Below are positions 15,619 through 24,604 of a stretch of DNA of 64,000 nt, piece by piece. Positions within the stretch are counted from its first letter, which is position 1; each line of letters opens with the position of its first letter. Under the pieces are notes generated by a model, which saw only the letters and a list, made by a program, of their open reading frames with translations, was not told where the DNA came from and searched no databases. The DNA comes from Hoeflea sp. YIM 152468 (lineage in GTDB: Bacteria > Pseudomonadota > Alphaproteobacteria > Rhizobiales > Rhizobiaceae). The stretch spans positions 62,001-126,000 of the forward strand of contig NZ_JARGET010000003.1 in NCBI RefSeq assembly GCF_029210485.1, written 5' to 3'. A program made the translations under genes and the position numbers.

Positions 15619-18090
15619 TCAGGCCGAGGTGTATTCCTTCGACTTGAACGACAGGTGCCGGACCGAGGCGGGGGCATCGGAGATCTTCCGGATGTTGGCC
15701 CAGGTCTGCTTGTAGTTGGGCAGGATCAGTTCGTTGACCCCGGCATTGATGACATTGCCCTGCGTCCCGCTCGGTGCACCGAACAGCATGAAGGCCTCTT
15801 TCCGGCGAGCCGTGGACGTCGGATAGACCATGGCCTGTGTCGCGCCGACATCGTTGTAGACTTCGACGAGGTCGCCTTGCTCGAGATCCAGTTCCGCCAT
15901 GTCTTCAGGGTTGATCTCGATGAACGGGAACGGATAACGGTCCGAGACAAAATCATTGTCCTTGTCGAGGAACCAGTTCTGCCAGTTCAGGTTCGACCGG
16001 CCATTGTTGATCAGGAACGCGTAACTGTCCCTCTGGGCCGACTTGCCGGGCGCCTGCAATCCGCGCCATGCACCGGCACAGAATAGCGCCTTCTTGTCTT
16101 CGCGGCCATGCCGGTCAAACTGGCCATCGGCATAGAGCCGTTTGGTGCCAACCAGCTTTCCGTCCTCGAAGCCAACGACCGGTTCCTGGACGCCGTTGTT
16201 GCCCATGGCGCGCAGCCGGTCATAGGTGACAATCTCGCCGGTGTTGGCGTGATAGCCGTCCATGAAGGCGTCTTCCTCGGTCTCCCAGTCATACCCCTTG
16301 AACTGGTCAGCGTAGTCGCTGCGCCCTTCCTCGCGCAGAACCCGCTCGAGGCTCTGTGCCAGTCCTGCAGCAATCAGACAGTCGGGTTTGGCCGAACCGG
16401 GACCGTCCATGTATTTCTCGACCAGCCGCATGCGGCGTTCACCGTTCATCGATGTGAGGTTCATCTCTCCCGATTCCACCGCAGGCAGGATGACGTGCGC
16501 GGACTGGCCGATCTGGCTATGAATGATGTCGACATTGACCGAGAAGATGCCACCCGCCTCGATGGCACCAACAATGGCGTCGACCAGTTCCCCGCGGGTT
16601 GCGCCTGCGCGGGCGTCCATGGCTTCCTTCACCATGTTGGTGCGCTTGTTGTAGACCCGCTTGAACTCCGAGGCGTTCAGCGTCGTCTTGTAATGGTCGT
16701 TGGCCCAGATGTGGTGAACCTTGCCCTGTCCGGCAATAAGCAACTGGTCGATGTAGGGGGCGGGGCGCCCGACATGAGCATCGGAAGGACGCATATAGCC
16801 TTCCTGATGACCGCCCAGACGGCAGACGCCTCCGCCCTCGCGTCCGATGTTGCCGGTTGCCAGAGCAATGTTCACCAGCGCGCCAACGGTGCGGTAGTTG
16901 TCATTGCCCCAGATGATGCCCTTCTCATAGGCGCTGACGCATTTGCGCCGCGAGCCATCATCCTTCGGCTTGGCGATCCATTCCGCCGCCTTGATGATAT
17001 CGGCTTCCGCCACACCGCAGATCTCCGCGCCTTCAGCCAGCGACATCCGGCACTCCTGCCGCGCCATCTCGAAGCTGCCAAGCGCTGCCGGATGGGCTTC
17101 GTCTTGTCCCTGGGCAACTTGGCCCTGGAAGGTCGATTTGGCGATAAAGTCGCTGTCGACCCACCCCTGATCGGCGATGTAGGTGAACAGCGTGTTGAAA
17201 AGTGCCAGATCGGTTCCCGACTCGATGGCCAACTGCAGGACATTTTCCTTGCCGGCTTCTATTTCGCACGCATTGACCGTGACGGTGCGGCGGGGGTCGA
17301 CGATCACCACCTTGGCGCCATTGCGTATGCCCGGAACCATGTGATTGAGGAACAGGTTGGACTGGGTTTCGAGCGGGTTGGCGCCGATCAGGAAAATCGC
17401 ATCGGTCAGCCCATAGTCTTCATAGGCGTAATTCAATTCGCCTACACCCATGTCGCGGGTCGAATGAACTTCGGAATTGTAGGCGGGGCGGTTGTGAATA
17501 CGGCAGTTCTTCACCTTCATCGACTGGAAGTAGAGCTTGCCGGTGCCCCAGGTGTTCTCATAGCCGCCGGCGGAGCCGCCGTGGTCGAACATGGAGACAA
17601 ACAGGTCGTCCTCGTTGTCCTTGTCGATAACGCGCGCGGTCACCCTGGCGACAAGATCGAGCGCGTCATCCCAGCTGGTCGGCTGCCACGTACCATAGCG
17701 CCAGACCATTGGATCGCTCAGCCGCTGCTGCTGCGTGCCGGTCTTGTCTGAGCGGCGGTTTTCGCCCATGCGTGCGCCGCGCACCGAGCCGAGACCGGAG
17801 TTCACGGAACATTCCTGGTCAGGCATGATGACCAGATGCACGTCCTTGCCGTCCTGTTTGACGACATTGTACATCGACGGCGCATACCACGCTTCGGTAT
17901 CGGCGAACTGCTGCTCCGACAGGTCAACGCCGAATATGTTCTGACTTGCCTCGGTCCCGCCCTGCTTGTTGACCGGCCATGTGTAGGCATTATAGCCGCA
18001 ACCGACGATGCAGTAGTGGCAGGTGACATTGTGCTTCCTGGCGTCTGCCGGGATGATCGGCAAGCGATCGATATGTCTCTTGTAAGCCAT
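15619..18090 (-). CDS. aioA: Arsenite oxidase large molybdopterin subunit AioA
   Basis: Catalytic subunit that oxidises arsenite to arsenate at a molybdenum bis-pyranopterin centre in the periplasm. It belongs to the DMSO reductase family. N-terminal Cys24, Cys27 and Cys31 (TCHYCIVGCGY), with a serine at 102 where other members carry a fourth cysteine, give the [3Fe-4S] pattern typical of AioA. The 823-residue length matches known AioA (about 825). It has no signal peptide, so it is expected to be exported bound to the Tat-targeted AioB. It is the last gene of aioXSRBA, 11 bp behind aioB. Confidence 0.96.
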   Translation of the reverse strand: MAYKRHIDRLPIIPADARKHNVTCHYCIVGCGYNAYTWPVNKQGGTEASQNIFGVDLSEQQFADTEAWYAPSMYNVVKQDGKDVHLVIMPDQECSVNSGLGSVRGARMGENRRSDKTGTQQQRLSDPMVWRYGTWQPTSWDDALDLVARVTARVIDKDNEDDLFVSMFDHGGSAGGYENTWGTGKLYFQSMKVKNCRIHNRPAYNSEVHSTRDMGVGELNYAYEDYGLTDAIFLIGANPLETQSNLFLNHMVPGIRNGAKVVIVDPRRTVTVNACEIEAGKENVLQLAIESGTDLALFNTLFTYIADQGWVDSDFIAKSTFQGQVAQGQDEAHPAALGSFEMARQECRMSLAEGAEICGVAEADIIKAAEWIAKPKDDGSRRKCVSAYEKGIIWGNDNYRTVGALVNIALATGNIGREGGGVCRLGGHQEGYMRPSDAHVGRPAPYIDQLLIAGQGKVHHIWANDHYKTTLNASEFKRVYNKRTNMVKEAMDARAGATRGELVDAIVGAIEAGGIFSVNVDIIHSQIGQSAHVILPAVESGEMNLTSMNGERRMRLVEKYMDGPGSAKPDCLIAAGLAQSLERVLREEGRSDYADQFKGYDWETEEDAFMDGYHANTGEIVTYDRLRAMGNNGVQEPVVGFEDGKLVGTKRLYADGQFDRHGREDKKALFCAGAWRGLQAPGKSAQRDSYAFLINNGRSNLNWQNWFLDKDNDFVSDRYPFPFIEINPEDMAELDLEQGDLVEVYNDVGATQAMVYPTSTARRKEAFMLFGAPSGTQGNVINAGVNELILPNYKQTWANIRKISDAPASVRHLSFKSKEYTSA

Positions 18091-18101
18091 GTGATCCTCC
18101 C

Positions 18102-18623
18102 TCAGAGTACGTTTGAATGGCGCCCGTAGAGCAGCTCATCGACGCCTTCGGCATAGATGTCGCCCTTGTCGTCGACGCGCAGCATGTATTGCGGCAGGTT
18201 CTGGGTCGCATGACCCCACGTCTGCTGGCCGCCGGCCTCGCAATCGAAAACCGAATAATGGCCCGGACAGTTCATTGTCCGTCCTTCGGCGTGGTAGCTT
18301 AGCGGGAAGCCCTTGTGCGGGCAGATGGTCGAGAAGCCGACAATGTCGCCGTCAGGTCCGGCACCGCCTTCCACAGGCTTGCCGAGCTTGAGCAGAACCC
18401 CCGGCGCGTCCGCGTCGGGATAGGTCACATCAAATGGCTCGTTCGGTGCCAGATCAGCGATGTTGGCGATCCGGTTGGCTGGATACTCCACCAGCGCCAT
18501 GCCGGCCGCCCTGGCCTGTTCGGCCGGCACCATGGTTGCCGTGGCGGCTCCAGCGGCGGCGATTGCGCCACCCCTTAAAAACTGACGACGGCCGACATCG
18601 ACCATCCTTGTGCAGCGTGACAT
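18102..18623 (-). CDS. aioB: Arsenite oxidase small Rieske subunit AioB
   Basis: Passes electrons from AioA onward and carries the heterodimer through the Tat system. A twin-arginine signal (GRRQFLRGG, residues 11-19) leads into an alanine-rich helix ending near ARA. The Rieske [2Fe-2S] ligands are Cys101-x-His103 and Cys119-x2-His122. The two cysteines forming the disulfide in bc1-type Rieske proteins are absent (Phe106 and Gly121). GGGAGGAAAGC precedes the start. A sigma-54 promoter lies about 40 bp upstream, so aioBA forms an inducible unit. Confidence 0.96.
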   Translation of the reverse strand: MSRCTRMVDVGRRQFLRGGAIAAAGAATATMVPAEQARAAGMALVEYPANRIANIADLAPNEPFDVTYPDADAPGVLLKLGKPVEGGAGPDGDIVGFSTICPHKGFPLSYHAEGRTMNCPGHYSVFDCEAGGQQTWGHATQNLPQYMLRVDDKGDIYAEGVDELLYGRHSNVL

Positions 18624-18661
18624 GCTTTCCTCCCGGGTATGTTTACGTCATCCCGAAATCA

Positions 18662-18676
18662 GCAAGCTCTATGCCA
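18662..18676 (-). promoter_or_regulatory. Sigma-54 (-24/-12) promoter of aioBA
   Basis: Read on the minus strand, TGGCATAGAGCTTGC fits the RpoN consensus TGGCAC-N5-TTGC with exactly ten bases between the GG and GC elements. The predicted start is about 27 bp upstream of aioB. Known aio systems use RpoN with the AioR activator, whose gene is adjacent. Confidence 0.88.
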
Positions 18677-18740
18677 GTTCATTTTATGCAATGAATTCAA
18701 TCATCCGCATCAATACAGACAGGATGACGTGTTTCACCTT

Positions 18741-18756
18741 GTTCGGGATTCCGGAC
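18741..18756. promoter_or_regulatory. Candidate AioR enhancer site 1
   Basis: GTTCGGGATTCCGGAC; a copy with one mismatch lies at 18774-18789. The pair lies roughly 90-140 bp upstream of the predicted aioBA start, where enhancer-binding proteins usually bind. AioR binding is inferred. Confidence 0.5.
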
Positions 18757-18773
18757 ATGATGCAGCGCCGAAC

Positions 18774-18789
18774 GTTCAGGATTCCGGAC
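18774..18789. promoter_or_regulatory. Candidate AioR enhancer site 2
   Basis: GTTCAGGATTCCGGAC, differing at one base from 18741-18756 and offset by 33 bp, about three helical turns. It overlaps the last codons of aioR. Confidence 0.45.
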
Positions 18790-20113
18790 GCTCGATCCTG
18801 ACATCCAGCCGGGTCATTTTCTCCCAAAGCGTTGTGCGTGAGACGCCGAGCAAGCGGGCTGCATCCTGGATGTGACCGGAAGTTCGTGACAGCGCGCGGT
18901 CGATTTGACGCCGTTCCGCCGCATCACGGATTTCCGACAATGGCTGAAAGCTTGCAGTGGTGGATACGGTGTTCGGCATGTCAGGAAAGAGATCTCGGGG
19001 CATCAGCCACTCGCCGCCGGCAAGGGCAACGGCCCGTTCGATGCGGTTGCGAAGCTCACGGGCATTTCCCCGCCAGGGATGAGACAGGGCAGCCTCTTCG
19101 GCAAGTGTCGAGAAACCGCGAATATTCTTCTCCTGGCGATTGCAGGCTTCGGCCAGAAACAGACACATCAGCCAGGGAATGTCGTCTGGTCTGCTGCGCA
19201 ACGGCGGAATGTGCACCGGCAGTACGGCGATGCGAAAATAGAGATCCTCGCGGAAACTTCCGCCATTCGAACTGCCGGCAAGATCCTTGTGGGTCGCGGT
19301 CAGAATCCGGCCGAGGAACGGGATCGGCTCCTCGCCGCCGAGACGATGAAAGCTCCGCTCCTCCACCAAACGCAGGATCTTGGCTTGCAGTTCCGCCGGC
19401 ATGTCGCCGATCTCATCCAGAAAAAGCGTCCCCGTATCCGCGCGCTCGGCATAACCGAGATGGCGCTTTGCGGCGCCGGTAAAGGCGCCTTTCTCGTGTC
19501 CGAATATCTCGCTTTCGAGCAGATCGGCCGGAATCGCCGCACAGTTGACAGCCATGAACGGCGCGCCCGATTGCTTCGACAGCTCGTGCAGATGCCGCGC
19601 CGCAACCTCTTTGCCGGTGCCGGTCTCGCCGGTGATCAGGACAGGCAGATCGGTCTCGGCATAGCGATGCAACACAGCCTCAAGGTCCTGCATTTCGGGC
19701 GATACGCCGAGGGTGGTGCCGCCACGGCTCGTCGGCGCACGGCTTCGGGCGTTGTCGCGGATGCGTGACAGGAAATCCTCGAACTGAAACGGCTTGGTGA
19801 CGTAGTCGGCAGCGCCGAGCCGCATCAGCCGGACCGCTTGGTCTATCTCGCCATACCCGGTTATGAAAATAACCGGCGGCACAGACATCTTGCCGGTCAG
19901 ATGACGATACACCTCTTCGCCATTCATGTCCGGAAGCCTTATGTCGCACAGGATCAGGTCCAGCTCGGCGACCGTCCTGTCGGGTGCTTCCAACATTTCG
20001 TTGCCGGTTTTCCACCAGTGCACGGCACAGCCTTCCAGTTCGAGCCGCTGCACGATGGAGCCGCCCATGATGGGATCGTCCTCGATCAATCCGATGTTGA
20101 GCGCTTCAAGCAA
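18776..20113 (-). CDS. aioR: Sigma-54-dependent response regulator AioR
   Basis: NtrC-type activator of the arsenite oxidase genes. The receiver domain (about 6-120) has Asp57 as phosphoacceptor (CDIRLPD) and Lys107. The AAA+ domain shows Walker A GETGTGKE (162-169) and the sigma-54 contact loop GAFTGA (209-214). The C-terminal Fis-type helix-turn-helix is HIQDAARLLGVSRTTLWEKM. All expected residues are intact. It overlaps the sensor kinase gene by 8 bp and lies upstream of a clear sigma-54 promoter. Confidence 0.95.
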   Translation of the reverse strand: MLEALNIGLIEDDPIMGGSIVQRLELEGCAVHWWKTGNEMLEAPDRTVAELDLILCDIRLPDMNGEEVYRHLTGKMSVPPVIFITGYGEIDQAVRLMRLGAADYVTKPFQFEDFLSRIRDNARSRAPTSRGGTTLGVSPEMQDLEAVLHRYAETDLPVLITGETGTGKEVAARHLHELSKQSGAPFMAVNCAAIPADLLESEIFGHEKGAFTGAAKRHLGYAERADTGTLFLDEIGDMPAELQAKILRLVEERSFHRLGGEEPIPFLGRILTATHKDLAGSSNGGSFREDLYFRIAVLPVHIPPLRSRPDDIPWLMCLFLAEACNRQEKNIRGFSTLAEEAALSHPWRGNARELRNRIERAVALAGGEWLMPRDLFPDMPNTVSTTASFQPLSEIRDAAERRQIDRALSRTSGHIQDAARLLGVSRTTLWEKMTRLDVRIERPES

Positions 20114-21560
20114 CCTTGCTTACCTCCGAAATGGTCCGGGGAACCGACAGGCGAACAACCGTATCCGATCCGGGTTCCCGGGAAACAGTGATCGCCGCAC
20201 CGAGATCGCCGGCAATCTCACGCACGATCCAAAGGCCGAGCCCGCTGCCATCACGGGGGATCTGCTTGTTCGTCCGGTCGCTCAGGATTGATCTTGCAGA
20301 ATCCGGCATGCCGCTGCCTTGATCCGAAACTGCGATCTCGAGCTCCCCGGGCGTTACCATGACCTGCAACCCAACGCGACCGCCCTCGGGCGTTGCTGCT
20401 GCCGCGTTGAGCAGAAGATTGAGTGTTGCCTGTCGAATGGGGCCGGCCGGCCACCCTGGTTCAGGATCGATCGTCCTATCAATGTGATAATCCAGCCGCT
20501 GTTGTTTGCGCCGCAGTTCCGGCCGAACCAGCAGCCTCAAATCGGCAAAATCCTGATCCGCCAGAGGCCGGGCCAGCCGTTCGGGGCGATAAGTGGCGAG
20601 CGCCGCCTCTACGACCTCGCGAATTCCGTGCAGGCCCCGTTGGATGAGCTCGATTGACGAGTCACGCACCGTGCGGCGTTCCCCGTGCAGCCGCAGCGTA
20701 TCGACCGCATTCATCAGTCCGCCCAGCGGATTGTTGATCTCGTGCGCCATGCCCGAGGCCAGACGCCCCAGACTGGAAAGTTTCTCTTCTTCTGCCAGTT
20801 GCCTGGCAAGCACCTGCCTTTCCATCTCGGATTGCACGAGCGCATTGTAGGCGCGGTAGACGCTCGCCGCCTCTGTGTTTGCCGCAGGAAACTCGCTGTC
20901 GGCGATCAGCGTCGAAGACCCGGCAGCCGCATCAATCATATGCGTTTCGAGCACATGCATCGGCCGGACCATTCTGCGCACAGTGACGAAACCGATGAGA
21001 CCCAGAAACGCCGTGAGCAAAGTGTTGGTGGTGAAAAGCGTGGCGAGGATCTGCCGCCGCTCGCGGAGCAGCGAGGAAACATCGAACACGGCATAGACGG
21101 CGCCGATCAACTGGTTCTGGTAGATGATGTCGCGCCGAACATAACCGCTTCTTGTGTTTGCATCGATGCGCACGCCGGCTCCGTTGAATGCACCGATAAA
21201 GTCTGGATCAAGCGGCCTCAATGTTTCACGGGCCATCGGGTCGCTCGATGCGAGTACGATCTGCTTCTTTCCTGTCACCACGGTCTCCAGCGGAAGAATG
21301 TCATCCGCGCTCGGCTTCATGCGTTCAATGCCGTCGAAGACCTCCCAGCTATCTTCGCGCAACACCGATGGTGTGATCGAAGCGACAACCCCGTCGAGAT
21401 AGGCCGATGCCAGCCGCTGAAGATATGTTTCCTGGGTCTTTGACAGCCGGTCCAGAACCCTCTCGGAGATGAGACCTGAAACCGTCACCATCAGAATCGC
21501 GACCATCATTGGAACACGGACGGTCAGCGGCAGACGGCGAAGGCGGGACAGCATGTTCAC
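20106..21560 (-). CDS. aioS: Arsenite-responsive sensor histidine kinase AioS
   Basis: Membrane kinase that phosphorylates AioR. Two membrane helices (about 15-33 and 175-195) flank a periplasmic domain. The HisKA motif is MAHEINNPLGG with phosphoacceptor His273, and the ATPase domain follows with DQGSGMP and GSGLGLWIVREI. Its 484 residues are typical. The start overlaps the aioX stop by 4 bp. In characterised systems the periplasmic domain talks to arsenite-bound AioX. Confidence 0.94.
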   Translation of the reverse strand: MNMLSRLRRLPLTVRVPMMVAILMVTVSGLISERVLDRLSKTQETYLQRLASAYLDGVVASITPSVLREDSWEVFDGIERMKPSADDILPLETVVTGKKQIVLASSDPMARETLRPLDPDFIGAFNGAGVRIDANTRSGYVRRDIIYQNQLIGAVYAVFDVSSLLRERRQILATLFTTNTLLTAFLGLIGFVTVRRMVRPMHVLETHMIDAAAGSSTLIADSEFPAANTEAASVYRAYNALVQSEMERQVLARQLAEEEKLSSLGRLASGMAHEINNPLGGLMNAVDTLRLHGERRTVRDSSIELIQRGLHGIREVVEAALATYRPERLARPLADQDFADLRLLVRPELRRKQQRLDYHIDRTIDPEPGWPAGPIRQATLNLLLNAAAATPEGGRVGLQVMVTPGELEIAVSDQGSGMPDSARSILSDRTNKQIPRDGSGLGLWIVREIAGDLGAAITVSREPGSDTVVRLSVPRTISEVSKVA

Positions 21561-22456
21561 AGGACGCCTCGCAACAGGGCGACCTTGGCCGCGATGCCAT
21601 CAAATATGCTCGGATCAGCGGCTTCGAACCCCGTCAGCCGAAGCATGCGCAGAACCCGTTCCCCTTCCGGCTTCTCCGCCATCGAAAGCAATGCTTTCGT
21701 CAGTGCCTCAATCCGCGGTGAATGCGAGAGAACCCTGCTGGTTGCGATCGGAGGAAAGCCAAGCCATTCCGATTTTCGCAGCGGCCGTGTCCGGTTGACC
21801 AGGTCCGGCTCGATTTCACGCATGACTTCCCAGACATAGCCGTCGACACTGCCCGATTGCGCTAACCCCGAAGCGACCGCGCGAATGACATTGCGGTGGC
21901 CATAGGTGAACATGGTTTTTCTGAAGAAAATCTCCGGTTGGCGCTCCTGTTGGTAAAGCAGCGTGCGCGTGACGAGGTAGCCCGAATTGGAATCGGGGTC
22001 GGAGAATGCATGGATGTCTCCCTCGAGATACGCCAGCGACGTCGCTTCGCGGTCTGCGCCGACAATGAGATAGGATTGATAGAGCGGCTTTCCGTTCCAA
22101 TTCGGAACCGCGACAAGTTCGAGGTTGTCGCGATAGTGCACAAAGGGATAGCCGCAGATCCAGGCAGCATCGAGCTGGCCGGAAACCAGTAGCGCGGTGA
22201 CTTCCTGGTAGGTGCGCCGCGTGATCAGCTCGATCTCATAACCGGTCGCGTGCGCAAGGTAGGCCTGCAGCGAATTGAGCAGTTCGAGATCGTTGGTCAG
22301 AAAGACCGGCGTCAGTCCGAACCGGATTGTGCCTTGGGCCTGCGCTTGTGCATGATCGGCAGAAAAAGCACAGAACGCAGCAATGCCCGCCAACCGCATT
22401 GCCGAGCGGCGGGACCAGGTCCTATCGACAGCATTGAGTGGTGGTGCACCGCTCAA
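21557..22456 (-). CDS. aioX: Periplasmic arsenite-binding protein AioX
   Basis: PhnD-like periplasmic protein that senses arsenite for AioS. The likely start is TTG at 22456, because GGGAGGAGT stands just before it; a longer frame from 22603 has no such site. Residues 1-40 hold a signal sequence (TWSRRSAMRLAGIAAF) that could be Tat- or Sec-type. Cys101 in LDAAWICGYPF corresponds by context to the cysteine needed for arsenite binding in studied AioX. It is the first gene of aioXSR, with a 262-bp gap to the upstream regulator gene that must hold its promoter. Confidence 0.92.
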   Translation of the reverse strand: MSGAPPLNAVDRTWSRRSAMRLAGIAAFCAFSADHAQAQAQGTIRFGLTPVFLTNDLELLNSLQAYLAHATGYEIELITRRTYQEVTALLVSGQLDAAWICGYPFVHYRDNLELVAVPNWNGKPLYQSYLIVGADREATSLAYLEGDIHAFSDPDSNSGYLVTRTLLYQQERQPEIFFRKTMFTYGHRNVIRAVASGLAQSGSVDGYVWEVMREIEPDLVNRTRPLRKSEWLGFPPIATSRVLSHSPRIEALTKALLSMAEKPEGERVLRMLRLTGFEAADPSIFDGIAAKVALLRGVL

Positions 22457-22718
22457 TGTAACTCCTCCCGTATTTTCGCATACCGTAACCGAAAGAACCG
22501 ATCGTTTCCATGTCGCGTTTGAGTGGATGACCTGCCGGATTAAGCACTGTCGATATGACAGCCGTAAAGCATGGCTGTTCGTAGCCCTATCGAGAGCTGA
22601 CACTGCGCGGCTTGGCCATTGTCATGACAGCGATTGAGCACCAGCCGTCAGCGGATCAAATGAGTCCGGCGCACGGCCCCGTGGCTTTCAGGCCAGGGGT
22701 CTGCGCGCCTGGGTCTGC

Positions 22719-23387
22719 TCAGCCGGTCTTGAGTGCGGCCAGTTGACGGTAGCTGGCCATGAGGTCGTTGAAGCGCTCTCCCTGAATGGCGACATGCAGG
22801 CGCAGCGTCGCTGCGGCGGCCTTTGAATCGGAGCGCTTGAGCGCCGCGAAGACCGCCCGGTGCTCGCGCATCGACTGCAGCATGCGGCCGTTGGCGCGCA
22901 ATTGCAGCCGCCGGTAAGGTTTGAGGCGCTTGTGCAGCCTTGCTGCCTCGCGAGCCAGAAAACGGTTGCCGCTGGCCTCGTAGAGCAAGTGATGGAAGGT
23001 TTCGTTCTCGCGGTAATATTCGTCGAAATCGCCTTCCGCAATGGCCGCTTCACAGGCCTCGATGGTCACGCCGATGGCGGTCATCTGGCTTTCGGTCACG
23101 TGCCGCGCAGCCCGAAACCCGCACATCGCCTCGATTTCGGCCATCACTTCGAACATCTCGACCAGCTCGACAAAATCCGGATGCCGGATGAAGGCGCCAC
23201 GGTGGGCCTTGAGCGTGAGCAGCCCCGAGGCCGCCAGGGACTGAAACGCTTCGCGCAACGGTGTCCGCGAGACGCCAAACTGCTCGGCCAGCTTGACTTC
23301 GTCGAGACGCTCGCCATCGGCGAAATCGCCGGTGACAATCATCTGCTCGATGCGTTCGCGAACGGAATCTGCAATGCGTGTGCTCAT
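22719..23387 (-). CDS. matR: GntR family regulator of malonate catabolism (MatR-like)
   Basis: FCD-type GntR repressor. The winged helix at about 5-70 has FGVSRTPLREAFQSLAASGLL, and the C-terminal helical domain contains ENETFHHLLYEASGN. The start at 23387 is chosen because it gives the usual short N-terminus; a GTG at 23411 is possible. It is divergent from malonate TRAP and matAB genes. The shared gap carries a sequence matching 12 of 14 bases of the operator I recall for rhizobial MatR, which supports the name. Confidence 0.87.
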   Translation of the reverse strand: MSTRIADSVRERIEQMIVTGDFADGERLDEVKLAEQFGVSRTPLREAFQSLAASGLLTLKAHRGAFIRHPDFVELVEMFEVMAEIEAMCGFRAARHVTESQMTAIGVTIEACEAAIAEGDFDEYYRENETFHHLLYEASGNRFLAREAARLHKRLKPYRRLQLRANGRMLQSMREHRAVFAALKRSDSKAAAATLRLHVAIQGERFNDLMASYRQLAALKTG

Positions 23388-23430
23388 GAGCCCATCATCG
23401 CCAATCCACACCGAAATGCAAATTCAATCT

Positions 23431-23444
23431 TTTTGTATACAAGA
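23431..23444 (-). promoter_or_regulatory. MatR-type operator
   Basis: Read on the minus strand this is TCTTGTATACAAAA, with a perfect TTGTATACAA palindrome at its core (23433-23442). The operator reported for rhizobial MatR, as I recall it, is TCTTGTA/TACACGA. It lies between matR and the TRAP binding-protein gene. Confidence 0.7.
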
Positions 23445-23532
23445 GGTTTGACTTTGCATCGCAAAAATGATCCGTTCGAGTGTTGCCAGGGCCGGAGGAG
23501 GTTCTGCGAGCACATTCTTCTGGGAGGTAGAC

Positions 23533-24528
23533 ATGAAACTAGGATTATCAACGTTTGCGGGCGTCTTGGCCGCATCCCTTGCTTTGACCGGTCTTGCACA
23601 GGCCGAAACCCTGAAAGCATCACACCAGTTTCCCGGCGGCAAGGGCGATGCGCGAGACGAAATGGTTCAGCTCTTCGCCAAGGAACTGGCAGCGGCCGAT
23701 GTCGGTCTGGATGTCCAGGTCTATCCGGGGCAGTCGCTCTACAAGGCCAAGGAGCAGTGGGGAGCGCTGACCAAGGGCCAGCTCGACATCACCTCGTTCC
23801 CGCTGGATTACGCTTCGGGCCGGGTGCCGCAATTCTCGGCAACCCTGATGCCTGGCCTGGTGCGCAACCATGATCGCGCCAAGCGGCTCAATTCTTCGCC
23901 GTTCATGACCGAGATCAAGAAGCTGATTGAAGACAATGGCGCCATCGTCATCGCCGATGCATGGCTCGGCGGCGCTTTCGCCTCGAAAAAGAACTGCATC
24001 ACCTCACCGGATTCGATCCAGGGTCAGGTGACCCGTGCGGCCGGTCCTGCCTTCGAGCAGATGCTGGTGGGCGCCGGCGCATCGATTTCCTCGATGGCGT
24101 CATCGGAAGTCTATACCGGCATGCAGACCGGCGTGCTGGATGCCGCCAACACCTCATCGGGCTCCTTCGTGTCCTACCGGCTTTTCGAACAGGTCAGCTG
24201 CCTGACAGAGCCGGGCGAAAATTCGCTCTGGTTCATGTATGAGCCGATGCTGATTTCCAAGGAAACCTATGAGCGCCTGACCCCCGAACAGCAGGCAGCC
24301 GTCATGGCCGCCGGCAAGAAGGCGGAGGAATATTTCGACAAGGAAGCCGCAGGCCTCGACGACAAGATGGTCGAAACCTTCAAGAAGGCCGGCGTTGAAG
24401 TCGTTTCGATGTCGAAGGATGACTACGACGCCTGGTTGGCGATCGCCAAGGAGACTGCCTACAAGGAATTTGCCGAAAATGTTCCTGGTGGACAGAAGCT
24501 GATCGAAGACGCGCTCGCCGTCGAGTGA
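23533..24528 (+). CDS. matP: TRAP transporter solute-binding protein, malonate-type (MatP-like)
   Basis: Periplasmic receptor of the malonate operon. The start at 23533 has GGGAGGTAG upstream. The signal peptide covers 1-23 and ends in AQA. The DctP core carries GQVTRAAGPAFEQM and MQTGVLDAANTSSG. Length is 331 residues. Since malonyl-CoA decarboxylase and synthetase genes follow in the same transcript, malonate is the likely ligand; rhizobial matPQMAB has the same layout. Confidence 0.9.
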   Translation: MKLGLSTFAGVLAASLALTGLAQAETLKASHQFPGGKGDARDEMVQLFAKELAAADVGLDVQVYPGQSLYKAKEQWGALTKGQLDITSFPLDYASGRVPQFSATLMPGLVRNHDRAKRLNSSPFMTEIKKLIEDNGAIVIADAWLGGAFASKKNCITSPDSIQGQVTRAAGPAFEQMLVGAGASISSMASSEVYTGMQTGVLDAANTSSGSFVSYRLFEQVSCLTEPGENSLWFMYEPMLISKETYERLTPEQQAAVMAAGKKAEEYFDKEAAGLDDKMVETFKKAGVEVVSMSKDDYDAWLAIAKETAYKEFAENVPGGQKLIEDALAVE

Positions 24529-24535
24529 GCCTTTA

Positions 24536-24559
24536 GGGGGAGCTTCGCCTCCCCCTTTT
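24536..24559 (+). terminator. Intrinsic-type attenuator between matP and matQ
   Basis: GGGGGAG and CTCCCCC form a stem around CTTCGC, followed by TTTT. It lies inside the operon, after the binding-protein gene, so it probably terminates only part of the transcripts and gives more binding protein than permease. Confidence 0.75.
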
Positions 24560-24604
24560 CTTGCCGCCTGGCCTGCCCATTTTTCGATCCAAGGATTGCT
24601 TGTA

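Noticed and set aside
16108-17751. A 547-codon frame antisense to aioA
   Set aside because: Arginine/glycine-rich shadow of aioA with no recognisable motifs; aioA has all cofactor residues.
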